Shown here: positions 22,567 to 31,147 of the stretch, piece by piece
Layout of the letters: each line of letters opens with the position of its first letter
How positions within the stretch are numbered: the first letter of the stretch is position 1
DNA from: CAYWWY01 sp964580185
GTDB taxonomy: Bacteria > Thermotogota > Thermotogae > MWEM01
DNA length: 40,687 nt
Direction of reading: 5' to 3'
Assembly: GCA_964580185.1 (NCBI GenBank)
Contig: CAZOJQ010000027.1
Location: 1-40,687 of the forward strand
Made by a program: the position numbers and the translations under genes
Notes under the pieces: model-generated
Seen by the model: only the letters and a program-made list of their open reading frames with translations
Database searches by the model: none
Told to the model about the DNA's origin: nothing

Positions 22567-24771
22567 GTGTTTACGAAGAAAAAGGGAATCGCGTGGGCAC
22601 TTACCCTTAGCATTGCGTTATGTATTGCCTTATGGTTGAACCAGACCATTCAAAGTTCATTTGATCGATTATACCGAGAACACCTGTTCGATACGGCTAC
22701 ACTCCTTTCTCAATCAGCGCCTCATGAATATGATGAAATTGAGGCATGGATGAAATCCCTTCGAACAAGGCATTCTGATCTGTCGATCACGATCGTTCAC
22801 GGTGTACCAGGATTTGATGAACTCCGTTATCTTCACTCTTCAGACTCTATGAAAGAACTGTATTTTGCCCAGCAGAATTCGCGAGATTTTCAAAGAGCAA
22901 TGGATCATGCCTTCTATGAAGAAACCTATTTCTCGCCTCTTTCATATAAAATCCGTGACCGCGAAGTCCAATTGATTGTTTCTCCCATTATGGATTATTC
23001 CATTTATGATATGATTGGAATCGCTTTTTTTGCCTTTGATGCCAGTTCTCGCAAAGAGTATCAGGGGTTGCTGCTGACACTTATCCTTCTGGTCTGGGGA
23101 GGATTTGCTATTATCTTTTCCCTAATTCGTTTTTCACGGGATTCTGTACTCGGGTTTATTATCTTGGGGCTTTTTGGAATTGTTGCAATATTTGTGGCCT
23201 ATCCTCTTGTGGAAGCAGTTCGCCTAACATTTACCGACCTTGATGGATTTACAATGAATAATTGGATTCGGGTCCTTCAAAACAACCAATACTTGAGAGC
23301 CCTTTGGGGGAGTATACAACTTGGCATTTTCACAGCAACAGCATCAACATTAGTGGGCTTTCTATTTGCTTTCGTAATCACACGAACTACAGTACCTGGG
23401 AAAAAAATGCTTACTGCCATGGCTACACTCCCAATCATTTCTCCTCCCTTCTCCCTAACCCTTTCAATTATCCTTTTGTTCGGAAATAATGGTTTAATCA
23501 CAAGACAGCTCTTGGGTTGGCAAAATTTCAGTATTTATGGGCTTGGTGGATTAACGATTGTCCAAACGATGGGTATGTTTCCAATCGCATTCCTAACAAT
23601 GGTCGGCGTTCTCCAAGCCATTGATTCTACCTTGGAAGATGCTGCAATGAATCTTCGAGCTTCCCGGTTTCAAACATTTCGAACCATCACATTGCCTTTG
23701 GCCGTTCCAGGGATTCTCAGCTCTTGGCTTTTAGTATTCACCAACTCTCTTGCGGACTTTGCCAATCCATTGCTTCTAGCGGGGAGCTACAGGGTCCTAT
23801 CCGTAGAGGCGTATTTGGAAGTAACCGGAATGAACCGGCTGGGAAACGGGGCTGCCCTTTCCTTGTTATTGCTTTTGCCTACCTTAACAGCGTTTCTGGT
23901 TCAGCGATTTATTGTCAGCAGAAAATCGTATGTGACCGTAACTGGGAAACCTTCTTCACGGTTGAACGATCTGGTTTCAAAACCAGTAAAAGTAGTCCTT
24001 GTTGGTTTGATCTCAGTAATATGTGCCTTTTTGATCGGTTTGTACGGAACCATTGTGGCTGGGTGTTTCGTAAAAAGTTGGGGTATCGATTATACCTTTA
24101 CTCTTGACAATTTCAGAGAAGCTCTGGAACGAGGCGGTAAAGCCCTTTTAGATACTTTTACTCTCTCGGCGGCAGCAACGCCTATCGCGGGTATATTGGC
24201 CATGTTGGCTGCATTGGTGATCGTTCGGAAGAAATTTTGGGGAAAAAGACTGTTGGAGATGCTTATTCTTACTCCTTTTGCAATTCCCGGGACCTTAATC
24301 GGGATAAGCTTCATTCTTGCTTTCAACAAAGCCCCCTTTATTCTGGTTGGAACAGCAGCCATCATAGTTATCAACTATGTAATCCGCGAATTGCCGGTGG
24401 GAGTGGAAGGAGGAGTTGCAACGCTTCGACAGATTGATCCAGCCATAGAAGAGGCGGCACAAGATTTAGGCGCTAGTGTTCCTACCGTGTTTCGAACCAT
24501 TGTATTGCCTTTGATCAGACCGGCATTTATCTCGAGTATGTCTTACACCTTTGTTCGGTCTATGACAGCAGTAAGCGCTGTGATCTTTCTGATATCAGCG
24601 CGCTGGTATCATATTACGGTTCAAATCTATAATTTTTCGGAAAATTTGCGTTTTGGTCTGGCTAGTGTTCTGGCCACTACGCTCATCGGGATAGTTTTGG
24701 GGGTTTTCGGCCTGATGCGATTGTTGGTGAGAGAAAACAAGAACCTTCGGAAGACCATTTCGAGTAAGTGA
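22567..24771 (+). CDS. Iron-type ABC transporter permease, double length with an extra N-terminal extracytoplasmic domain
   Basis: FbpB/ThiP-like permease of 734 residues with two fused permease halves. The EAA loops are visible twice: EDAAMNLRASRFQTFRTI and EEAAQDLGASVPTVFRTI, each followed by LPL. Ahead of the first half is an added module: helix about 8-27, a region of roughly 135 residues outside the membrane, then a helix near 168-190. It ends in a strand pattern (VQLIVSPIMDY...IAFFAFD) reminiscent of Cache/PAS-type sensor domains, which is only a guess. The usual substrate-binding protein gene is absent from this operon. Substrate by family is Fe3+ or a similar cation, or a small organic anion or cofactor. 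The start is GTG, set by its ribosome site. Confidence 0.85.
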   Translation: MFTKKKGIAWALTLSIALCIALWLNQTIQSSFDRLYREHLFDTATLLSQSAPHEYDEIEAWMKSLRTRHSDLSITIVHGVPGFDELRYLHSSDSMKELYFAQQNSRDFQRAMDHAFYEETYFSPLSYKIRDREVQLIVSPIMDYSIYDMIGIAFFAFDASSRKEYQGLLLTLILLVWGGFAIIFSLIRFSRDSVLGFIILGLFGIVAIFVAYPLVEAVRLTFTDLDGFTMNNWIRVLQNNQYLRALWGSIQLGIFTATASTLVGFLFAFVITRTTVPGKKMLTAMATLPIISPPFSLTLSIILLFGNNGLITRQLLGWQNFSIYGLGGLTIVQTMGMFPIAFLTMVGVLQAIDSTLEDAAMNLRASRFQTFRTITLPLAVPGILSSWLLVFTNSLADFANPLLLAGSYRVLSVEAYLEVTGMNRLGNGAALSLLLLLPTLTAFLVQRFIVSRKSYVTVTGKPSSRLNDLVSKPVKVVLVGLISVICAFLIGLYGTIVAGCFVKSWGIDYTFTLDNFREALERGGKALLDTFTLSAAATPIAGILAMLAALVIVRKKFWGKRLLEMLILTPFAIPGTLIGISFILAFNKAPFILVGTAAIIVINYVIRELPVGVEGGVATLRQIDPAIEEAAQDLGASVPTVFRTIVLPLIRPAFISSMSYTFVRSMTAVSAVIFLISARWYHITVQIYNFSENLRFGLASVLATTLIGIVLGVFGLMRLLVRENKNLRKTISSK

Positions 24772-24780
24772 GGTGTAGCT

Positions 24781-25875
24781 TTGACAAAAAAAGCTTCGAA
24801 TATCCAGTTGATCAACATTACCAAAATATTTAAAGACCCACAATCAAAAAAAGAGGTCCTTGCCGTCGACAATGCAGATTTTGAAATCCAACCTGGGGAA
24901 CTGGTCACCCTACTCGGTCCTTCGGGTTGCGGAAAAACCACAACGCTTCGGATGATAGCTGGGTTCGAAATACCCACCAAAGGCAAGATTATGATCGGAT
25001 CCAGTGAAGTGACGCAATTGCCTCCAAATCAACGGGACACGGCTATGGTTTTTCAAAGTTATGGTCTTTTCCCGCATATGGACGTCTTTCAGAATGTAGC
25101 GTACGGTCTTAAGATTCGAAAAATTCCAAGCGCGCAGCTCAAGGAACGGGTAAACAGGGTGTTAGAGATCGTTGGGCTTAGTCACCTCGCTCGTCGAGCT
25201 CCCTCTCGCCTTTCAGGAGGACAGCAACAAAGGGTAGCGCTTGCGCGGTCGTTGGTCGTCGAACCATCGGTTCTGCTCCTTGACGAACCCCTGTCCAATT
25301 TAGATGCGCTCCTGCGCGAGCAAATGCGAGTTGAAATTCGAAGGATTCAACAATCTTTAAACATTACCACCGTATATGTAACCCATGATCGAGTTGAAGC
25401 TATGAGTCTTTCGGATCGGGTTGTGGTAATGAATGATGGGAAAATCGTCCAGATTGGGCCGCCCTCTCAAATATACGAAGAACCGGTTTCTCAGTTTGTG
25501 GCAGGATTCATCGGAAAAGTAGCCTTCTTCCAAGCGGATGTTCTAGAGGTACGAAACGCCTGTACAGTTGAATCCTTCGGATCGAAAATCGCGATCCAAC
25601 GATTTGATCCCTACATTCTTCCTGGAGACCCGGCTGTGATTATGTGTAGACCCGAATCAATGGTTCTTGCTCAACCAGGACAAGGAATTATTGATGGAAC
25701 AATCATCACAAACATTTACCTCGGCCATAGTGTAGAATCTTATGTTTCAACATCAGCGGGAGAAATCCTTGTCCAGATTGATAATCCGGCGCAGAAGAAA
25801 ATTCCTTCTCAAGGGGAAGCAGTTTCCATTCAAATTGTTCCTGAGCTCGCAAAAGTTTTAAAACGCCAATCATGA
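24781..25875 (+). CDS. ABC transporter ATP-binding protein (FbpC/PotA type)
   Basis: Cytoplasmic ATPase subunit for the permease encoded just upstream. Walker A is GPSGCGKTT at 46-54, Q-loop FQSYGLFPHM near 91-100, signature LSGGQQQRVALARS at 144-157, Walker B VLLLDEP at 164-170, and switch His202 in THDRVEAMS. The C-terminal 120 residues form a TOBE-like regulatory region. At 364 residues it is the normal length of the iron/spermidine/sugar branch. The start is TTG 24781, five bases after GAGGTG, and no other plausible start exists before Walker A. The gene begins ten bases after the permease stop. Confidence 0.93.
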   Translation: MTKKASNIQLINITKIFKDPQSKKEVLAVDNADFEIQPGELVTLLGPSGCGKTTTLRMIAGFEIPTKGKIMIGSSEVTQLPPNQRDTAMVFQSYGLFPHMDVFQNVAYGLKIRKIPSAQLKERVNRVLEIVGLSHLARRAPSRLSGGQQQRVALARSLVVEPSVLLLDEPLSNLDALLREQMRVEIRRIQQSLNITTVYVTHDRVEAMSLSDRVVVMNDGKIVQIGPPSQIYEEPVSQFVAGFIGKVAFFQADVLEVRNACTVESFGSKIAIQRFDPYILPGDPAVIMCRPESMVLAQPGQGIIDGTIITNIYLGHSVESYVSTSAGEILVQIDNPAQKKIPSQGEAVSIQIVPELAKVLKRQS

Positions 25876-25893
25876 CTTAGAAGGAGGAAAACA

Positions 25894-27054
25894 ATGCAAA
25901 ATTTCCTATTCCAAAATTCGACACGAATCCTTTTTGGAGCAAGAACTCATTTGCAAGTAGGGAAAGAAATCAGCAGGCACACGGACAAAGTCTTGCTTCA
26001 CTATGGTTCTGGTTCCATAAAGAAAACGGGGTTATACGATCAAATCGTCCAAAGCCTAAACGAGTCGCAAATCGAGTTTATTGAACTGGCAGGGGTTCAA
26101 CCCAACCCCAGACTCTCAATGGTTCGAAAAGGGATTGAACTATGCCGTGAGCACAAGATTGGATTTATCCTTGCTGTTGGAGGCGGGAGCCCCATCGATT
26201 CAGCCAAAGCAATTGCTGCAGGAGTTCCATATCCTGGAGATGTGTGGGATTTCTTTTCTGGGAAACGAATTGAAAAAGCTCTTAAACTTGGAGTTGTTTT
26301 AACCATTCCAGCTGCAGGAAGCGAATCCAGTGATTCCTCAGTAATCACGAAAGAAGAAGGATGGTACAAACGGGCCATTGGAAGCAATCTACTGAGGCCA
26401 GTGTTTTCGATCATGAATCCCGAACTAACCTTTACCCTCCCTCCTTATCAAACCGCTGCGGGAATAACAGATATGATAGCTCATATCCTTGAGCGATATT
26501 TTACCACTGAGCGCAATGTAGACTTAACGGATAGACTTTGTGAAGCCACATTGAAGTGTATCATCCACAATACCCCAAAAGTATTGAAGGAACCCGGAAA
26601 TTACGATGCCCGCGCAGAAATTATGTGGTCAGGAACGATAGCGCACAATGGACTTTTGGGTACCGGAAGGATCTCGGATTGGGCCACTCACGGTATTGAG
26701 CATGAACTCAGCGGAATTTATGATATCACCCATGGGGCGGGTTTGGCTATTATTTTTCCAGCGTGGATGAAGTATGTCTATCAGGCAATGCCAGAACGGT
26801 TTATGCAGTACGCTTACCGGGTATGGGATGTAGAACCGGGCTTTTTCAGCAATAACGATATGATTAATGAAGGGATCGTTCGGACCAAGCAGTTTTTTTC
26901 CTCCATTGGGATGCCTGTTTCCCTTACGGAAGCAGGAATCGATCCGTCTCGATTGGAAGAAATGGCCCAAAAATGCACCGAAAATGGCCCGTTAGGCTCA
27001 TTTATGCCCCTTCACAAACAAGATGTCCTTAATATTTTACAGACAGCCCTTTGA
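25894..27054 (+). CDS. Iron-containing alcohol dehydrogenase (BDH/YqhD type)
   Basis: Group III, probably NADP-linked, alcohol or aldehyde reductase of 386 residues, cytoplasmic. NAD(P)-binding GGGSPIDSAKAIA lies at about 96-108. The metal ligands Asp193, His197, His266 and His280 (in ITDMIAH, ATHGIEH and ITHGAGLA) have exactly the spacing of E. coli YqhD. The N-terminus MQNFLFQNSTRILFG is typical. Likely role: disposing of reducing equivalents by reducing aldehydes in fermentation, or aldehyde detoxification. ATG 25894 has AGAAGGAGG six bases upstream. It follows the ABC ATPase by 18 bases, so it may share its transcript although the functions look unrelated. Confidence 0.93.
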   Translation: MQNFLFQNSTRILFGARTHLQVGKEISRHTDKVLLHYGSGSIKKTGLYDQIVQSLNESQIEFIELAGVQPNPRLSMVRKGIELCREHKIGFILAVGGGSPIDSAKAIAAGVPYPGDVWDFFSGKRIEKALKLGVVLTIPAAGSESSDSSVITKEEGWYKRAIGSNLLRPVFSIMNPELTFTLPPYQTAAGITDMIAHILERYFTTERNVDLTDRLCEATLKCIIHNTPKVLKEPGNYDARAEIMWSGTIAHNGLLGTGRISDWATHGIEHELSGIYDITHGAGLAIIFPAWMKYVYQAMPERFMQYAYRVWDVEPGFFSNNDMINEGIVRTKQFFSSIGMPVSLTEAGIDPSRLEEMAQKCTENGPLGSFMPLHKQDVLNILQTAL

Positions 27055-27105
27055 TCTGATTGAGTTGGTGACAACTGGTAGGCCTTTTTTTAAAGAAAGG
27101 TGATT

Positions 27106-29712
27106 ATGTCCATCAAAAATAAGGCTCTATGGATGTTAGCTTTTCTGGTTCTAGCAATCCTTTTGGTATTGTGGGTCTTTTCCACACATACGACCTTACT
27201 CAGTTTTGCTGTTTCAGAAGAAAACCAAGCCACCCAAATTATGGAACAACTAGAATACATCATCCGCCATGAAATTCAAACCTTGGACAATCTCGTGTTT
27301 GAGTGGTCGAATTGGAGCGAAACCTATTCCTATTTGGAAAGCCCTTCCCAGGACTACATTGATCGGAACCTAGGGTTGAGTTCTTTTAAAGAGCAAAACA
27401 TCCACCTGATGGTCTTTTTTGATATAGATATGGAAATTGTACACTATGAACACTACCAACCCGATCGATTCGTGAGGGCTCCTATCCCAAGTTTGATTTT
27501 GGACAATCTTCGATCACCATTGTTCATAGGACAAGTATTGGAGCAAGAAAACATCTCCGGGATCATTCGGTTCAGTCCTCCAATGATTTTTTCTATTCAG
27601 CAGGTTCTGACCAGCGAGCATGAGGGTCCTTCTACAGGATGGATCGCATGGGGTCGATACATCGATGAGCAAACACAAACCAGAATGCAAAGGTTGCTTG
27701 GAGGATATGATTTCCAAATCCTAGCCAGTGATGCAGCTGTTTTACCGATTCCCTGGATTCTATCAGATATTCAAGTCAACGAATCAAGAATTCAGGTAGA
27801 TACCGATCATCAGCTGCGGGTATTCCGCGCTATTCAAACAGAGATTCCAGCAAATGATTTGATAATTGAACTTTCTATTTATCGAAGCCTCTTCCAAAAA
27901 GGGCTCTCGGCCCATCGGCGTCTTTTAGCCTTTACAGCCATATCGCTTTCCATCGTATGTGCTTTGATCTTTTGGTTCCTCAATAAGTGGTTTTTGTCAA
28001 AGATTTCCCTTCTGAGTTCTTTCCTTCATGAGGTTCAAGAAGATCGCGCATTCAGCAAACGAACTCAAATGGGTGGTAAAGATGAAATTGCCTACCTATC
28101 ATACGCGATCAACGATTTGCTTTCATCTATAGAAAACCACCAGCGATTGACTCAGGAAAATGAGGTTAGGCTGAAAGAAGGCGAAAGAATTGGCCATTAC
28201 GGATACTTTGAATGGGACTTGGTGGGCGATCAAGACTATTGGTCTGAAGAGCTCTATCGGATCTTTGGGTATAAACCAGATTCACAGGTACGGACCTCGA
28301 GTCTGTTTTTTCGATCCGTTCACCCCGACGACAGGAGTGTTCTGGAAGAACATTTGCGTTTGGCCTTTGAAGGCAAGCCGTATCATATCCAACACCGCAT
28401 TGTTTTACCTTCTGGTGAAGTCCGCCACATTTTTGAACAAGCTCAAGTCGTATTTGATTCCGCGGGAATGCCCATCAAGCTGGTCGGAACCAGTCAAGAC
28501 ATTACCGACCTTAAGCGCACCGAGCTTGAATTGGCACAAGCGAAAGAAGAAACCGAGGCAATCAATGAACAACTGATTGCTCAAAATCAGGAATTGGAAA
28601 AACTCTATCAGAAATTTGAACACCTAGCCGATGGATTTGAAAAAATCATCCAGATTTCTTCGAAAATTTCTGAATCCGCGTTAGGAAAACCCGACAGCTT
28701 TCTCACAGATCTGCTGGAACTAATCATCAACTTTGTTGATCATGCAGACTATGGAAGTCTGTCGGTTTTTGAGGGAGAGAAACGGCGTTTTGTTCATGCG
28801 ATTGGACATAACATTGACCATCTGAAAAAACTGGACTTAACCAAAAAGGACTTGATAAAAGTTGATAAACCAACCAAAATCGACAACCTTATGGCCGAAA
28901 ATTTGCCCTTTATGAGACCAGAAATCCACAAAGCACTTGCGCAAGCCATATTACCTATCACCTCTACGATTATCGTCCCTTTTCGTATCGGTGAAGAGGA
29001 TTTTGGAGACATAGCTTTGGACATAGCAGAAAACAGCAATGCGATCTTCACTGAGGAGGATTTGCGGATTGCGGAAGGGTTTGCAAACATTGCTTCCGCT
29101 TTTTTGGCGATGCAGCGATTTATAATCCAGCAGGGACGATTTCAGAAAGAACTTCTTCTATCTATGATTGCGATCTTAGAATTATATGACTTATACACCA
29201 AAGGTCATTCGGAAAAGGTCGCTTATCTCTCTGCGCTGATTGCCGAGAAGCTTGGTTTACCAACGCATGAGATAAATGCGATCTATTGGGCAGGTTTGGT
29301 CCATGATATTGGAAAGCTGCTCGTCCCCACGCAGATTTTGAACAAAGAGTCGAAACTGACTACTGACGAGTATGAAATGATTAAAATGCACCCCGTGTGG
29401 GGAGCGAAGGTGCTTCAAACATCGGATACTTTACGGCCTGTATCTCGGTATGTTCTTTTCCACCATGAACGATGGGATGGGAAAGGGTACCCGGATGAAG
29501 TATCGGGGGTTGAAATCCCTTTGGCTTCGCGGATTATTTCGGTTGCAGATGCATTTGATGCAATGACAAGCGAACGGTCATACCGAAAGCCACTCAGTAT
29601 TGATGAAGCCAAAGAAGAGATGGTCCGAAATTCAGGTACCCAGTTCGATCCCTCGATAATTGAGGTGTTTCTTTCCCTGGATCGGGAGGAACTGGAAAAG
29701 ACGGACGAATGA
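27106..29712 (+). CDS. Membrane sensor with CHASE4, HAMP-like, PAS, GAF and HD-GYP domains
   Basis: Probable c-di-GMP phosphodiesterase of 868 residues that senses an external signal. The first helix is at about 6-25. The extracytoplasmic CHASE4 domain covers about 35-250, with EWSNWSETYSYL and DYIDRNLG. The second helix (about 272-293) leads to a HAMP-like linker (295-345), PAS with a PAC tail (362-470, VGTSQDITDLKRTE), a coiled coil (470-510), GAF (515-670) and HD-GYP (680-865). Catalytic features are His701, His733-Asp734 in VHDIGK, His762, His786-His787 in HHERWDGKGYP and Asp815. All metal ligands look intact. ATG 27106 has AAAGG five bases upstream. No GGDEF partner is nearby, so its target is unknown. 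Confidence 0.93.
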   Translation: MSIKNKALWMLAFLVLAILLVLWVFSTHTTLLSFAVSEENQATQIMEQLEYIIRHEIQTLDNLVFEWSNWSETYSYLESPSQDYIDRNLGLSSFKEQNIHLMVFFDIDMEIVHYEHYQPDRFVRAPIPSLILDNLRSPLFIGQVLEQENISGIIRFSPPMIFSIQQVLTSEHEGPSTGWIAWGRYIDEQTQTRMQRLLGGYDFQILASDAAVLPIPWILSDIQVNESRIQVDTDHQLRVFRAIQTEIPANDLIIELSIYRSLFQKGLSAHRRLLAFTAISLSIVCALIFWFLNKWFLSKISLLSSFLHEVQEDRAFSKRTQMGGKDEIAYLSYAINDLLSSIENHQRLTQENEVRLKEGERIGHYGYFEWDLVGDQDYWSEELYRIFGYKPDSQVRTSSLFFRSVHPDDRSVLEEHLRLAFEGKPYHIQHRIVLPSGEVRHIFEQAQVVFDSAGMPIKLVGTSQDITDLKRTELELAQAKEETEAINEQLIAQNQELEKLYQKFEHLADGFEKIIQISSKISESALGKPDSFLTDLLELIINFVDHADYGSLSVFEGEKRRFVHAIGHNIDHLKKLDLTKKDLIKVDKPTKIDNLMAENLPFMRPEIHKALAQAILPITSTIIVPFRIGEEDFGDIALDIAENSNAIFTEEDLRIAEGFANIASAFLAMQRFIIQQGRFQKELLLSMIAILELYDLYTKGHSEKVAYLSALIAEKLGLPTHEINAIYWAGLVHDIGKLLVPTQILNKESKLTTDEYEMIKMHPVWGAKVLQTSDTLRPVSRYVLFHHERWDGKGYPDEVSGVEIPLASRIISVADAFDAMTSERSYRKPLSIDEAKEEMVRNSGTQFDPSIIEVFLSLDREELEKTDE

Positions 29713-29780
29713 AACCAAAGGAGTTCACCTGGGTCGCGTTCTAAATCAAATGAATCTATACTTCATTACGATTCTATCAA

Positions 29781-29787
29781 AGGAGGG
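29781..29787 (+). promoter_or_regulatory. Ribosome site fixing the TTG start of xpt
   Basis: AGGAGGG seven bases before TTG 29795. The only upstream in-frame ATG (29750) lacks such a site and would give an N-terminus too long for the family. Confidence 0.75.
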
Positions 29788-29794
29788 CATCGTT

Positions 29795-30397
29795 TTGGGT
29801 TCCCATCAATGCAGACAAATTCGTTGCAACCAAAAGCTGAAGGAACTGATCTGTGCGTACGGAAAAGTGTTGGATAACAACATCTTGAAAGTGGATGCTT
29901 TTTTAAACCATCAGGTTCATCCAGAAACAATGCTTTGGATCGGAAGATGTATGAAATCGGCTTTTGAACAGAAAGTAACGAAGATCTTGACGGTAGAGAG
30001 TTCGGGAATTGCCCCGGCTTTTGGAGCAGCGGTCGCATTTAACGTACCTTTGGTGTTTGCTCGGAAAAAGAAACCGATCACCATGACATCATTTCGGATG
30101 GAACAAGCTCCCTCTCACACAAAAAACGAACTCGTTACTCTATACGTTTCCGAAGAGATGATCAATAAAGACGACCAGGTTTTAATTGTTGATGACTTTC
30201 TGGCTTCAGGACAAACAATCGCAGCACTTGGCAAGATTGTTCGAGCGTTCCAATCCAATCTTGTCGGAATTTGCACTGTTATTGAAAAAACCTTTGAGGG
30301 TGGTAGGGGTTTCTTGGAGAAAGAATTTCAAACCCCTGTTTTGGGCTTAATTCAAATCTCTTCGCTGGAAAATCGAACGATTCGGTTTTCTGACTGA
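29795..30397 (+). CDS. xpt: Xanthine phosphoribosyltransferase
   Basis: Purine salvage enzyme converting xanthine and PRPP to XMP. The 200-residue protein follows the Bacillus subtilis Xpt pattern throughout: NILKVDAFLNHQV, TVESSGIAPAFGAAV, VPLVFARKKKPITMT, the PRPP-binding motif VLIVDDFLASGQ at 129-140, and CTVIEKTFEGGR near the C-terminus. The start is TTG 29795, set by AGGAGGG. This start gives the family length; the frame also stays open upstream into the HD-GYP gene. It lies 82 bases after the HD-GYP stop and is convergent with the methyltransferase gene nine bases downstream. No guanine riboswitch was recognised ahead of it. Confidence 0.93.
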   Translation: MGSHQCRQIRCNQKLKELICAYGKVLDNNILKVDAFLNHQVHPETMLWIGRCMKSAFEQKVTKILTVESSGIAPAFGAAVAFNVPLVFARKKKPITMTSFRMEQAPSHTKNELVTLYVSEEMINKDDQVLIVDDFLASGQTIAALGKIVRAFQSNLVGICTVIEKTFEGGRGFLEKEFQTPVLGLIQISSLENRTIRFSD

Positions 30398-30406
30398 CCT
30401 TTTCAA

Positions 30407-31108
30407 TTAAAAATTGATCTCAACGCCTTCATCTTCCAAAGGATTATGGTTCAACCATGGACCATCATGGCCATCCATTGCGATAAAGACAGCTCCCGTC
30501 TTCATCACTCCTTTCAGCTTTGAGGCAGAAACTTTCCAAAAAAGAAATACGGGTGTGTATCCTTTGCTCACGATTACCGGTAGAACAAGTTTCCCGTCCA
30601 GTTTCAGCTGGAAAAATAAAGGGCTCGGGACATTTGCGATTGCTACGCTAGAAATGATCCGATCATAGGGGCCACGATCTGGGACGCCATAATACCCGTC
30701 TCCTGAAAATAGTCGCACGTTATGGAAGGAATATCGATCCAAGTTTTTTTTCGCTTCTCGTGTGAGTTCTTCCACATACTCAATTGAAGTGATCTGGCCT
30801 TCTTTTACAATATGTGCCAGCAATGCTGTCAAATAGCCTGTTCCCGTGCCTATTTCAAGTACACAATGAGTAGATTGCACATCCAACCATTGAATCATCT
30901 TGGCGACGAGAGAAGGTTGGGAATTTGTACTGATCGTCCGGAAGCCCTTTGTCAAGGTAGGAATTACCTCATCCTCCTTCGCAAAGGAATGGTACTGCTC
31001 GGGAATAAAGTGCTTCCGGTCAATCTCCTGAAAAGCCGAGCATATCAGGGTATTATTGGGTTCTCTGAACTCCGATAGCCAAGAAAACGGTCTGGAATCT
31101 TCCTTCAT
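30407..31108 (-). CDS. pcm: Protein-L-isoaspartate O-methyltransferase-like SAM methyltransferase
   Basis: Likely repairs isoaspartyl residues in aged proteins by methylating them with S-adenosylmethionine. The 233-residue protein has RTISTNSQPSLVAKM ahead of motif I (VLEIGTGTGYLTALLA, residues 83-98), an acidic residue in TSIEYVEEL, and GDGYYGVPDRGPYDRIISS, all in the order seen in the family. It is slightly longer than the usual 205-215. The last 60 residues are less typical, so a related methyltransferase of the same fold cannot be excluded. ATG 31108 has GAAGGGTG about ten bases upstream. It lies 39 bases after the large secreted-protein gene and may be read from it. Confidence 0.85.
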   Translation of the reverse strand: MKEDSRPFSWLSEFREPNNTLICSAFQEIDRKHFIPEQYHSFAKEDEVIPTLTKGFRTISTNSQPSLVAKMIQWLDVQSTHCVLEIGTGTGYLTALLAHIVKEGQITSIEYVEELTREAKKNLDRYSFHNVRLFSGDGYYGVPDRGPYDRIISSVAIANVPSPLFFQLKLDGKLVLPVIVSKGYTPVFLFWKVSASKLKGVMKTGAVFIAMDGHDGPWLNHNPLEDEGVEINF

Positions 31109-31147
31109 AAAGAAAGCACCCTTCTCTTTACAGCGATACGATCCTGT

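Noticed and set aside
27060..27095. Possible terminator after the alcohol dehydrogenase gene
   Set aside because: The AGTTG/CAACT stem has five pairs, and the T run comes about eight bases later, too weak to call.
29600..29800. Purine riboswitch before xpt
   Set aside because: The space upstream is mostly coding sequence of the HD-GYP gene, and no three-way-junction aptamer pattern was recognised.
30395..30420. Possible bidirectional terminator between xpt and the methyltransferase gene
   Set aside because: Only a five-pair A+T-rich stem (TCAAT/ATTGA) that overlaps both gene ends.
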